DNA of 53,869 nt from an uncultured Bacteroidales bacterium (GTDB lineage Bacteria; Bacteroidota; Bacteroidia; Bacteroidales; F082), in contig CAJOEZ010000033.1 of NCBI GenBank assembly GCA_905233685.1, positions 1-53,869 of the forward strand, written 5' to 3'. Position 1 is the stretch's first letter; each line of letters starts with the position of its first letter. The notes below the pieces were generated by a model, which ran no database searches, was not told where the DNA came from, and saw only the letters and a program-made list of their open reading frames with translations. Below are positions 1 to 8,128 of the stretch, piece by piece. The position numbers and the translations under genes are program-made.

Positions 1-159
1 GAACAATCGTGATAATTTATTATCAATCTAAACAAACAAGAAAATAAAACAAATAATTGAAATTCAGTTGGTTATGACTAACCATTTACCAATAGCAATC
101 GGAACGAATAATAACGAGGCAAATACAAAGTCATCCCAACCGGATCACGATTTATTCAA

Positions 160-200
160 AATCCCTAACTTGTAAATCAACGAGTTAGGGATTCTTTTTT
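160..200 (+). terminator. Rho-independent terminator of an upstream gene
   Basis: Eleven bases (AATCCCTAACT) pair with AGTTAGGGATT across a 12-nt loop, and the stem is followed by a T run (CTTTTTT). It points rightward, so it should end a plus-strand transcript entering from outside the window. Confidence 0.85.
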
Positions 201-284
201 GTAAACTCGTTTCCTGTTTTTGAATTATCGTCCAAAACCATCACAATTGTTATTCGGAATTCTTCACTATTTCCGAATTCTGTT

Positions 285-292
285 TATTTTTG
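285..292 (+). promoter_or_regulatory. Bacteroidetes -7 box for C25 peptidase gene
   Basis: TATTTTTG matches the Bacteroidetes primary-sigma -7 consensus TAnnTTTG. It lies 27 nt before the ATG at 320. It overlaps the possible TTG start at 290, which makes that start unlikely. No convincing -33 TTTG was found at the usual spacing. Confidence 0.7.
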
Positions 293-319
293 CGGTTCAT
301 TTCGAAATGCACATCACTC

Positions 320-3300
320 ATGAAAAAACTCAACCTTACCTTTTTATTAATGCTTGCCGTAACGCTCTGTGCCTCAGCACAAAGCATTACGCACACGTAT
401 CATTTCAGCAAGCCTGAAGTAAACCAAGTCAATGAATATCAAATGATTTCGTTTGAGAAATGTGTTTCAAATGGAACCGTTGGTGAGCCGCTGTTGCCAT
501 GGCAGAGCGTCAGCCTGATGCTGCCACAAAACACCGAAGCCACTGCCCTCCGTGTGACACTCAGCGACTTCACGGAGATTGAGGGGCAATTCAACCTCAT
601 GCCTACTCAAAGGCCGCGGCCCATTTCGGACGACAGCCCCGTCGTTTTTGAGAAAAACGAGGCATTGTACTGCTCCAACGAGGCTTATCCGAACAAGGAA
701 TTCAACACAGTCAGCACCCAAGTGCTCAACGGGGTTTCCTTTGCTTTCGGCGGTTTTACGCCTGTGAGATACAAACCCGCTTCGGGTCAGGTCAGTTATG
801 CCAAAACCGTAACTGTAACCGTTGAGTATCAGGCCTCTCGCGCCGACCACAGCCGAAAGCTTTGGCTGCGTCCAGAGACGAGAAACAGCATCAACCGCCT
901 TGCTCAAAATGCCGAACTTTTAGACACTTACGCCCGCCGCGACGATGCTCTGCCGAGTTATGAAATGCTACTTATCACACCACAGAACTACGTGGAGAGC
1001 TTTGACGATTATGTGGCGCTTTACGCAGGTCGTGGCATCCGCGTCCATGTCGTTGCGCTTCAGAACATTTACTCCGCCATGCAAGGCCGCGACAACAAGG
1101 AAAAGATCCGCAACTACATCATTGATGAATACGAAAAAAACGGCATTTCAATGGTGCTTCTTGGCGGTGATGTTAATATGGTGCCCCACCGCAGTTTGTG
1201 GTGCTTTGCCCAAGAAGGGTATGAGGATCAAGTGCCTTCTGACAGCTATTATGCCTGCTTGGACGGCACCTTGAACGACGACGGCGACAACAAATGGGGC
1301 GAAGTCGGCGAGGACGATCTGCTGCCCGAGCTATCCATCGCCCGTCTGCCATTCAACAACGCCTACCAGCTTGAAACTATCCTTTCCAAAACCTTCAGCT
1401 ACTTGACCTCACCCGTTTTGGGCGAGTTCCGCAAGCCTATCCTCGCGGGTGAACATCTCGGCGACGGTGTGTATGCCAGCATGGACCTTGAACGCCTCAT
1501 CGGCGAAGTCAATTTCAACGGCTACACGACTTATGGTTATCCCGAAGACTATGATTTTGTGCGCGTTTACGAGACACCCACACATTGGTGGAATCCCGAC
1601 GAATTGACCGATGCCATCAACAATGGCACGCAATATGTGAACCACTTTGGCCATGCCAACACAAGCTATGTAGCGGGCTGGAGCAACTGGGACATCACGC
1701 CGAACTTTTTTGAAGGTGCCAATGGCGAAGACCATAACTATTTCATTTTCAAAAGCCAAGGCTGTATCTGCGGTGACTTTGCCGATGACTGCATCTTGGA
1801 ACGTTTGGTCGTGAACGAGACTGGAGCTGTGGCCGCCATCGGCAACTCACGCTATGGCTGGTATAGCCAAATGGGCGACGGTCCTTCGGCACATTACCAC
1901 CGCGAGCTCATCGATGCTTATAACCACGAACGCTTGGCAGGCCTCGGTGCGGCTTTGAAAGAGTGTAAGATACAAACCTCACCCTTCATCACCATGGACG
2001 GTGAGATTGGCGTGTTGCGCTGGTGCTTCTATGCCCTTAATGCTTTTGGCGACGTTGGCCTCAGTGCCTGGTTTGACGAGCCTTTCACGCCTAATGTCGA
2101 CTGCGCCACTACTCTACCCGTGGGCACCAATCGCCTCCCCGTCACCGTGAAGGATGAAAACGGAAACGGTGTTTACAACTTTGAATGTCGACTGTACAAA
2201 GGCGACGAACTCATTGCCATGGCCACCACCGATGCTGACGGCGAGGCAGAACTGCGTTTTGCTGCCGTCAATAACAACGATGTCCTTGACCTCTACATCA
2301 CGGGCATGAACGGCTGGCCGCAGCACCTTGAACTCGGCTTCGACAACACCAACTGCGCCCATGTGCTTTTCGACAGTTATGTCCTTAACGACCATGATGG
2401 TCAGGTGGACTTTGACGAGAGCCAGAGCATCAACATGACCTTCCGCAATGTAGGCAACCTCAGCGCCAATGATGTGAACGCCGTTTTGAGTTGCGAGACA
2501 CCTTATATTAATATTACCCAGAACTCCGCTATAGTGGGGAACGTGGACTCCTACGGCACCGTGAACCTTGACAACGCCTTTACTTTCACCGTCAGCGACG
2601 ATGTGCCAGACCAAACTGAGGTCATCTTCACCTTGACCTGCACCGACGGCAGCGAGACTTGGATAAGCTCTTTTGAGATGCTCCTCAACGCTCCCGATTT
2701 CGGTCCTATCGCCACCGTTTTGGAGGAAGTGGAGGGCAACGGCAACGGCCATGCCGATAGCGGCGAGACCCTCATGTTGCACTTTACGGGCAAAAACACA
2801 GGCCACAGCCTTGCGCCCAACACCGTTTTCGCTGTATTCTGCTCCGCGCCCGAAATCCTGTTTGACCAACAATTCTTCCCCATCGGCAATCTGGCCGTTG
2901 ACAGTACTTTCAGCGTCGACTTCACTTTGAGCATTGCCGAAGCGAGAGATGCCACGGCCTATGAGCTGATATTGGCCACTTATTCCGGTAATTATGTCGT
3001 TAAAGACTCTTATTTTGTTAATGTGGCGAGTCTTGCTGAAGATTTCGAGACCGGCGACTTCACCCAATTCGACTGGCAGTTTGAAGGCGAAGGCGGTTGG
3101 GAAATCGTCTCCGAGGGTGCTTACGAAGGTCAATACTGCGCCCACACCACGCCGATGGGTCACAGCAGCCAAGCCATGATGCGTCTCGAATACGATTTCG
3201 CCTGCGACAACGAGATCAGTTTCTACGTGCGAACCTCCACCGAGACGGGCTACGACTTCCTCGTGTTCTATGTCGACGGCGAGCGCATGGGCCGCTGGGC

Positions 3301-3703
3301 GGGCGAAACCGACTGGACTTTGGCTCATTACATGATTTCCCAAGGTAGACACCAACTCACTTGGGCTTACGAGAAAGACGGCGGTGCCATAGGCGGACAA
3401 GACTGCGTTTGGGTGGATTACATCGTGCTGCCGCCTGCGGAGGTTGTTCTTGATGTGGATGAAGACGGCCCTTCGACAAGCTCAGGAACCTTAGCGATTT
3501 ATCCCAATCCCTCAAACGGCGACTTCACCGTGGCCTTGCACCAGACCTCACAAATCAGCGTGTTCAATGCCATGGGACAGCTGCTCCTCAACCTCAATGA
3601 GGTAAGCGGTATGCAGCATCTCCATTTGAGCGAGGCAGGCGTTTATTTTGTTCACGTTAGCGATGGGAATAGCGTCGAGGTGAGGAAAGTTGTTGTAAAG
3701 TGA
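320..3703 (+). CDS. gingipain-like C25 cysteine peptidase, T9SS cargo
   Basis: Secreted cysteine endopeptidase of family C25 (gingipain-like), 1127 residues from the ATG at 320. Residues 1-20 are a signal peptide (MKKLNLT...ASAQ). A propeptide-like region follows to about 200, then the C25 catalytic domain at about 212-577. The likely catalytic pair is His445 (in GHANT) and Cys482 (in GCICGDF); the latter aligns with the gingipain CCITAQF cysteine. Residues about 590-890 are Ig/CARDB-like beta domains, and about 905-1040 a jelly-roll domain (starts EDFETGDF). A type A T9SS sorting domain runs from about 1056 (IYPNPSNGDF) to the end. Arg/Lys specificity cannot be inferred. A longer start (TTG at 290) sits inside the promoter. 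It has a paralogue at 5749-8049. A REP-like word at 3469-3486 encodes the linker before the sorting domain. Confidence 0.9.
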   Translation: MKKLNLTFLLMLAVTLCASAQSITHTYHFSKPEVNQVNEYQMISFEKCVSNGTVGEPLLPWQSVSLMLPQNTEATALRVTLSDFTEIEGQFNLMPTQRPRPISDDSPVVFEKNEALYCSNEAYPNKEFNTVSTQVLNGVSFAFGGFTPVRYKPASGQVSYAKTVTVTVEYQASRADHSRKLWLRPETRNSINRLAQNAELLDTYARRDDALPSYEMLLITPQNYVESFDDYVALYAGRGIRVHVVALQNIYSAMQGRDNKEKIRNYIIDEYEKNGISMVLLGGDVNMVPHRSLWCFAQEGYEDQVPSDSYYACLDGTLNDDGDNKWGEVGEDDLLPELSIARLPFNNAYQLETILSKTFSYLTSPVLGEFRKPILAGEHLGDGVYASMDLERLIGEVNFNGYTTYGYPEDYDFVRVYETPTHWWNPDELTDAINNGTQYVNHFGHANTSYVAGWSNWDITPNFFEGANGEDHNYFIFKSQGCICGDFADDCILERLVVNETGAVAAIGNSRYGWYSQMGDGPSAHYHRELIDAYNHERLAGLGAALKECKIQTSPFITMDGEIGVLRWCFYALNAFGDVGLSAWFDEPFTPNVDCATTLPVGTNRLPVTVKDENGNGVYNFECRLYKGDELIAMATTDADGEAELRFAAVNNNDVLDLYITGMNGWPQHLELGFDNTNCAHVLFDSYVLNDHDGQVDFDESQSINMTFRNVGNLSANDVNAVLSCETPYINITQNSAIVGNVDSYGTVNLDNAFTFTVSDDVPDQTEVIFTLTCTDGSETWISSFEMLLNAPDFGPIATVLEEVEGNGNGHADSGETLMLHFTGKNTGHSLAPNTVFAVFCSAPEILFDQQFFPIGNLAVDSTFSVDFTLSIAEARDATAYELILATYSGNYVVKDSYFVNVASLAEDFETGDFTQFDWQFEGEGGWEIVSEGAYEGQYCAHTTPMGHSSQAMMRLEYDFACDNEISFYVRTSTETGYDFLVFYVDGERMGRWAGETDWTLAHYMISQGRHQLTWAYEKDGGAIGGQDCVWVDYIVLPPAEVVLDVDEDGPSTSSGTLAIYPNPSNGDFTVALHQTSQISVFNAMGQLLLNLNEVSGMQHLHLSEAGVYFVHVSDGNSVEVRKVVVK
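3469..3486. repeat. short dispersed repeat CCCTTCGACAAGCTCAGG inside a CDS
   Basis: This 18-nt word closely resembles a dispersed repeat that I recall seeing between genes in many bacteria. Here it is read in frame as the linker PSTSSG, between the jelly-roll and T9SS sorting domains of the C25 peptidase. Identification rests on recollection of the word, not on a search. Confidence 0.5.
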
Positions 3704-3721
3704 TCCAACAACTAGAAAAAT

Positions 3722-3751
3722 CAGCCCACTTGAAGGATTTCAGGCGGGCTG
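3722..3751. terminator. stem-loop terminator between convergent genes
   Basis: CAGCCCaC pairs with GcGGGCTG (one internal mismatch) across a 14-nt loop. It sits 18 nt after the peptidase stop codon and just before the end of the convergent lipoprotein gene, so it may serve both strands. The T-rich tract on the plus side is weak (GTTTCGTTATT). Confidence 0.6.
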
Positions 3752-3757
3752 GTTTCG

Positions 3758-5035
3758 TTATTCAATAATACTCGATGTAATTCGAATGAGCCATCCGTCT
3801 TTTTTCTTTTCGGCAACATAATCATTACTCCAAAACCATCCACCGACATCGAACACATAGGCATCCGCCACGTTGTCAACCTTGAACAAAGGCGAGAAAG
3901 AAATGTTACTCCTCTCACCCAAAAACTTGTCTTTTGTACACTCAAATTCATCTTCTGTCAAAAAAACAACCCTTTCTTTGGTTGGTTGACAAGCCAAAAA
4001 TTCGGGGTCATCGGTAACAATCAGTATCGTTCTCGTAGTATCAGTCACATAATGCGGTGCAGGAACCTCTGAAAACGGTATGATTTCACATTCATCTTCA
4101 TCCCAAAAATGATGCGCCCGAGGGTCTTCATTGAGGACGGCCTCGTATATCAAGGTTTTTTCGGTACGGGGAAGATTAAATCGAGGGTTCATATCCAAAT
4201 TGTCGGTGATGCCATCGCCGTCGGTGTCAGGATTGTTCAAATCGGTACGAAGTCTTGTTTCCATAATATCAGTCAAGCCGTCGCCATCGGAGTCTTTGGC
4301 CAGTGTTTCCAAATCAAAGGTCAATAGCAATCCGTCCTGAACCAATTCATACCGAACATAACCGTATAGTTTTGGATCGGAAGCCTTCCTCATCAAACAT
4401 GCCTCTATCTGCATGTCACCATTGGAATTGATGAGAGGGTACTTCGAATACCATTTGACATACAAAGGCCTTTCTTGGACTACACCAGTATAGTAATATG
4501 ACCACGTTTTTCCTTTGTCTGTTGAATAGGCAATCCAAATCTGAAACTCACTTCCCCAATACACAAATGCATCAACATTATCTTTCCTCTCATATTTCAG
4601 AATTTGTTCTCTGTCAATCTTTCCGATGTATTGAGGCTCATGATAAAAAATGTCAAAGTTAACATGGCGAGGGTCGGCTGCTGTGTCCATATATCTTTTC
4701 ACTCGCTCCTGACCAACTTCCCAAAGGGAATCTCTGTATGGCGTATGGAATTCTTTTTGTTCATCATAAGGAGTAAAGTCCTCGATTTCCTTAAACTCGA
4801 AAAACTTATTTTTATAACTTTTCACTTCTGCACTATCCATAGGTTTGTAAGGGACATAATCCCATTCCTCGTCCTCATCAACATGGTAATACGCTTTCTG
4901 TTCCGTACTTTTATACCTCGTCATAAATTCATTGTACTGCTCGTCGAATTCATCGTATTCGGTTTTGTCTTTCATCTTACATCCATAAATCGTTGAAGCC
5001 AACAGGAGCAGCAACAAACACATATACTTTTTCAT
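3758..5035 (-). CDS. lipoprotein with Asp-box and calcium-binding repeats
   Basis: Predicted lipoprotein of 425 residues and unknown function. The start is placed at 5035 (MKKYMCLLLLLL), because this gives a clean signal peptide with lipobox IYGC (Cys19). The reading frame is open further upstream but runs into the divergent promoter region. Near residue 170 a single Asp-box (STDKGKTW) suggests a beta-propeller-like or sialidase-like fold. Around 245-280 two DxDxDG motifs (DSDGDGLTD, DTDGDGITD) are thrombospondin type 3-like calcium-binding loops. It is transcribed divergently from the toxin-antitoxin genes. A degenerate -7 box (TATTTTCG, 5078-5085) is possible. I do not recognise a named family for the whole protein. 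Confidence 0.8.
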   Translation of the reverse strand: MKKYMCLLLLLLASTIYGCKMKDKTEYDEFDEQYNEFMTRYKSTEQKAYYHVDEDEEWDYVPYKPMDSAEVKSYKNKFFEFKEIEDFTPYDEQKEFHTPYRDSLWEVGQERVKRYMDTAADPRHVNFDIFYHEPQYIGKIDREQILKYERKDNVDAFVYWGSEFQIWIAYSTDKGKTWSYYYTGVVQERPLYVKWYSKYPLINSNGDMQIEACLMRKASDPKLYGYVRYELVQDGLLLTFDLETLAKDSDGDGLTDIMETRLRTDLNNPDTDGDGITDNLDMNPRFNLPRTEKTLIYEAVLNEDPRAHHFWDEDECEIIPFSEVPAPHYVTDTTRTILIVTDDPEFLACQPTKERVVFLTEDEFECTKDKFLGERSNISFSPLFKVDNVADAYVFDVGGWFWSNDYVAEKKKDGWLIRITSSIIE

Positions 5036-5120
5036 GGGATTAATGTTTTTAGACTGGTAATTCTTTTTCTTTGAAAACGAAAATATTGCATCAATATTTC
5101 GTCTGTTTTGCGGAAATGTG

Positions 5121-5128
5121 TACTTTTG
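5121..5128 (+). promoter_or_regulatory. -7 box for toxin-antitoxin (and peptidase) operon
   Basis: TACTTTTG matches TAnnTTTG and lies 44 nt before the antitoxin start. No other such box was seen before the C25 peptidase at 5749, so this promoter may drive all three genes. Confidence 0.7.
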
Positions 5129-5172
5129 CCCATCAAATCTAAGATTCAACGAAATTAAATCATTATTGCAAA

Positions 5173-5418
5173 ATGAGTACAGCAACATTAACAAATCTAC
5201 TTGAATACTTGTATGCGACGCTTACGCCAAACAACATGAAATGGTTAGGTGAGCATTTGATTGAACACGCCGAGAAAGAAGAAGTAATACCTGTTTACAC
5301 AAGGGAAGAACTTATCCAAATGGCGGAATTGGGACGCAAGCAAATTGAAGAAGGACACTACTTCACTACAGAGGAAGTTCTTGCAGCATGTGAAAAAGAA
5401 GAAATGGTACTATCATGA
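5173..5418 (+). CDS. type II antitoxin, short, precedes ParE/RelE-like toxin
   Basis: Small acidic protein of 81 residues, the likely antitoxin of a type II toxin-antitoxin pair. The N-terminal half is predicted helical (TLTNLLEYLYATL) and the C-terminal half is rich in Glu (REELIQMAELGRKQIEEGHYF, shared in style with ParD/AbrB-like antitoxins of Bacteroidetes). The stop codon overlaps the toxin start by 4 nt (ATGA), a typical coupling of antitoxin and toxin. By analogy it would bind the toxin and repress its own promoter at 5121-5128. The exact antitoxin family is not certain from sequence alone. Confidence 0.75.
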   Translation: MSTATLTNLLEYLYATLTPNNMKWLGEHLIEHAEKEEVIPVYTREELIQMAELGRKQIEEGHYFTTEEVLAACEKEEMVLS

Positions 5419-5735
5419 ATGTTATTTGGTCTCCATCGGCATCAGAGGCTTTAGTAAAAACCGCCGTCTATATTCGGAAAGAATTCGGATCCAAATCAAA
5501 AAAGCTCTTTTTGAATGAAATCAAACATACTGCAAAATTACTCAAAGACTACCCTAACCTTGGAATAGTTGAGCCTTTGTTAGAAGGTACACCAGTTCTA
5601 TACCGAAGCATTGTTGTGAATCAATTGAACAAAATAGTGTATTTTATAAATGAACAAACAATTGAAATTGTCGCTTTGTGGGACACTCGAAGCGAGCCTG
5701 AAGCACAGACCGAAAAACTAAAAAGAGAAAACTAA
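5415..5735 (+). CDS. ParE/RelE-superfamily toxin
   Basis: Toxin of 106 residues in the ParE/RelE fold superfamily. Visible features are the N-terminal WSPSASEAL, a helical hairpin with YIRKEFGSKSKK, the core strand LYRSIVVNQLNKIVYF, and the C-terminal IEIVALWDTRSEP. The last resembles the terminal strand of Bacteroidetes ParE-like toxins. Members act either on ribosome-bound mRNA (RelE) or on DNA gyrase (ParE), and sequence alone does not settle which. It overlaps the antitoxin by 4 nt. The next gene, a C25 peptidase, starts only 13 nt downstream with no visible terminator or promoter between. Confidence 0.85.
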   Translation: MNVIWSPSASEALVKTAVYIRKEFGSKSKKLFLNEIKHTAKLLKDYPNLGIVEPLLEGTPVLYRSIVVNQLNKIVYFINEQTIEIVALWDTRSEPEAQTEKLKREN

Positions 5736-5748
5736 ACATAATTATTCA

Positions 5749-8049
5749 ATGAAAAAAATAAGTGTAATCATTATCAGCCTGATGGTCACTCTGTTCGCTT
5801 CGGCGCAGACCATCGAGAAGGCCTATTACTTCGGTCAGCCGAAAGTCAGCCAGATTCAAGGCTATGACCAAATTCAGTTCGCCAACTGTATGCAGAGCGC
5901 CCTCAAAGGTCAGCCCTCGCTGCCGTGGCAAAGCGTCAGTCTGATGCTGCCGCAAGGCCAGGAAGCCGTTGCCATCGAAGTGGAACTTTCTGATTTCCAA
6001 ACGATGGAAGGCAACTTCAGCCTCTATCCCTACCAGTCGGCCCTCACCTACTCTGACCCCGTGCGCCGTCAGTTTGAGAAAGATGAGACCCTCTATGCTT
6101 CGAAAAGTGTCTATCCCGTTCAAAACTATGGCAAACTCAGCACGCAGTACATGAACGGTATCGGCTTCGCGTTCAGCGCTTTCACGCCCGTGCAATACAT
6201 TCCCGCCACTGGTGAAGTGATGTATGCGACCAAGGCCACCGTCAAAATCAAGACGGCTGCCGCTAAGACCGATCAAACGCGCAAACTCTGGCTCAATGGC
6301 AACAACGCCGAGCGTGCCAAGAAACTTGCCCAAAATCCCGAGATGCTGCAGACCTACAACAGCAAGGGCCGCAGCATGGGCGGCTACGACTTGCTTGTGG
6401 TCACCAAACAGCAGTATGTCAGCGCTTTCAATGATTATATTGCTTTCTATCGGGCTCGCGGCCTCCGCACCCAAGTCTTTGACATTGAGACCATTCTCAG
6501 CACCATGGAAGGTCGCGACGACCCTGAAAAGTTGCGCAATTTCATCATTCAAGAATACGAGAACAACGGTATTATGATGGTGAACCTTGCCGGCGACGTG
6601 CCACATATCCCCTATCGTGGCCTTTACTGCTTTGCAGACAGCGGCAGCGGTTACGAGGACAACGACATTCCTGCTGACCTCTATTATGCTGCTTTAGACG
6701 GTGACTGGAACGACGACGGCGACAACCGCTGGGGTGAAATCGGCGAGGACGACCTTCTGCCTGAAATCGGCATTGGACGTATGTGCTTCAACAGCCAAAA
6801 CGAGCTGAACAACATGCTCCACAAGTCCATGACCTATCAGACCGAACCCGTTTTGGGAGAGTTCCGCAAGGTCATCATGGCGGGCGAGCACCTGTACGAT
6901 TATCCTCTTAGCAATGGAAGCCAGTACCTTGAACTGCTCATCGGCACTCACGACGACAACGGCTACACCACCACGGGTATTCCTGAAGACTATGATTTCA
7001 CGCGTCTTTACGAAGAGGAAGGCAACTGGAACGGCTGGCTACTGCGCAATGCCATCAACCAAGGCACACAATATGTCCACCACGACGGTCACGCCAACAC
7101 GGGTTATGTGGCAGGCTGGATGAATGGCGATATCACCGACGAAAACTTCAGCGGTGCCAACGGCGTAGACCACAACTACACCTTCTTCCACACTTCGGGC
7201 TGCATCTGCGGCGACTTCAGCTCCAGCTGCATCCTCGAAAAAATGACCAAAATCGCCAACTTCGCCGTGGCTACCTTCGGCAACTCACGCTACGGTTGGT
7301 TCAACGAAGGCCAAACCGAAGGCCCTGCCATTCACCTCCACCGCGAGACGGAAGACGCATATTACCACGACCGCATCCCATACGGCGGCATGGCCCTGAG
7401 AGAAGGTAAAATCGAGACCGCGCCGTGGGTCAATGCACCTGGCCAATGGGAAGAAGGCGCCTTGCGCTGGAACTTCTACGACCTCAACATGATGGGCGAT
7501 GTGGCATGCAGCCCTTGGCACGACGAGCCGTTTGAGCCTAAGGTAAACTACTCGATAGACAACTCTTCTCCCACAAACATTCCTACAATGGATGTCAACG
7601 TGGCCGACAACCAAGGCAACGGACTGAAGAACTTCCGCTGCACTCTCTTCGACAGTGAAGGGTTGCTTGGCGTGGCTTATACCGACGAAATGGGCAATGC
7701 CACCCTCGTCTTCGACGAATCCGTTGTGCTGGCCGACGGCATGAAACTCATCGTCACCGGTTGCGATGCTTGGCCGCAGATGATAACCATTGATCTTGAC
7801 GCCACCGAAGAGAACTCGCTTCACAACATGGCCATTTATCCCAACCCCAACAAGGGTCAGTTCACTCTCAGCCTGCCTGAGGAAAATTGCGACATCATGA
7901 TTTTCAACAGTTTGGGACAACAAGTGTTCAGTCAAAGCCAAGTCAAGGGCCTGACCAAACTCAACCTTGAAAACTTGAACAGCGGCGTGTATTTTGTCAC
8001 GGTAAGGTCGGCATCCAACGCAAGCACTTTGAAGTTCATATACGAATAA
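5749..8049 (+). CDS. second gingipain-like C25 cysteine peptidase, T9SS cargo
   Basis: Secreted C25 peptidase of 766 residues, a paralogue of the gene at 320. Residues 1-19 are a signal peptide (ending FASAQ). The propeptide-like region shares PWQSVSLMLPQ with the first copy. The catalytic domain spans about 210-580, with His448 (GHANT) and Cys485 (GCICGDF) as the probable catalytic pair. It lacks the CARDB-like and jelly-roll domains of the first copy. After one short beta domain it goes straight to a T9SS sorting domain (about 694-766, IYPNPNKGQF). It lies 13 nt behind the toxin gene and may be co-transcribed with the toxin-antitoxin pair. A strong terminator follows at 8076-8109. Substrate specificity is not inferable. 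Confidence 0.9.
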   Translation: MKKISVIIISLMVTLFASAQTIEKAYYFGQPKVSQIQGYDQIQFANCMQSALKGQPSLPWQSVSLMLPQGQEAVAIEVELSDFQTMEGNFSLYPYQSALTYSDPVRRQFEKDETLYASKSVYPVQNYGKLSTQYMNGIGFAFSAFTPVQYIPATGEVMYATKATVKIKTAAAKTDQTRKLWLNGNNAERAKKLAQNPEMLQTYNSKGRSMGGYDLLVVTKQQYVSAFNDYIAFYRARGLRTQVFDIETILSTMEGRDDPEKLRNFIIQEYENNGIMMVNLAGDVPHIPYRGLYCFADSGSGYEDNDIPADLYYAALDGDWNDDGDNRWGEIGEDDLLPEIGIGRMCFNSQNELNNMLHKSMTYQTEPVLGEFRKVIMAGEHLYDYPLSNGSQYLELLIGTHDDNGYTTTGIPEDYDFTRLYEEEGNWNGWLLRNAINQGTQYVHHDGHANTGYVAGWMNGDITDENFSGANGVDHNYTFFHTSGCICGDFSSSCILEKMTKIANFAVATFGNSRYGWFNEGQTEGPAIHLHRETEDAYYHDRIPYGGMALREGKIETAPWVNAPGQWEEGALRWNFYDLNMMGDVACSPWHDEPFEPKVNYSIDNSSPTNIPTMDVNVADNQGNGLKNFRCTLFDSEGLLGVAYTDEMGNATLVFDESVVLADGMKLIVTGCDAWPQMITIDLDATEENSLHNMAIYPNPNKGQFTLSLPEENCDIMIFNSLGQQVFSQSQVKGLTKLNLENLNSGVYFVTVRSASNASTLKFIYE

Positions 8050-8075
8050 TGGACGTCAACGTCATTTTATTATGG

Positions 8076-8109
8076 CAAAAGCCCCGGGGCATCTGTCTCG
8101 GGGCTTTTG
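8076..8109. terminator. bidirectional terminator
   Basis: CAAAAGCCCCG pairs perfectly with CGGGGCTTTTG around a 12-nt loop. A/T tracts on both sides suit termination of the plus-strand C25 peptidase and the convergent minus-strand lipoprotein gene. Confidence 0.9.
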
Positions 8110-8128
8110 TTGTCATAAAGTTCAACTA

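Larger units (their letters stand above)
1..319. other. leading intergenic region without a supported gene
   Basis: I see no gene here. All plus-strand frames carry early stops. The first bases could be the tail of an upstream reading frame, but this cannot be shown. The region holds a strong terminator at 160-200, which would end transcription of whatever lies upstream, and a -7 promoter box at 285-292 for the C25 peptidase gene. Confidence 0.7.

Noticed and set aside
290..319. Upstream TTG start for the first C25 peptidase
   Set aside because: It lies within the -7 promoter box, and the ATG at 320 gives a clean signal peptide.
2114..3400. Long open frame antisense to the first C25 peptidase (428 codons)
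   Set aside because: The plus-strand gene has clear domains. The antisense product has no family resemblance and mirrors GC-rich codon use of the real gene.
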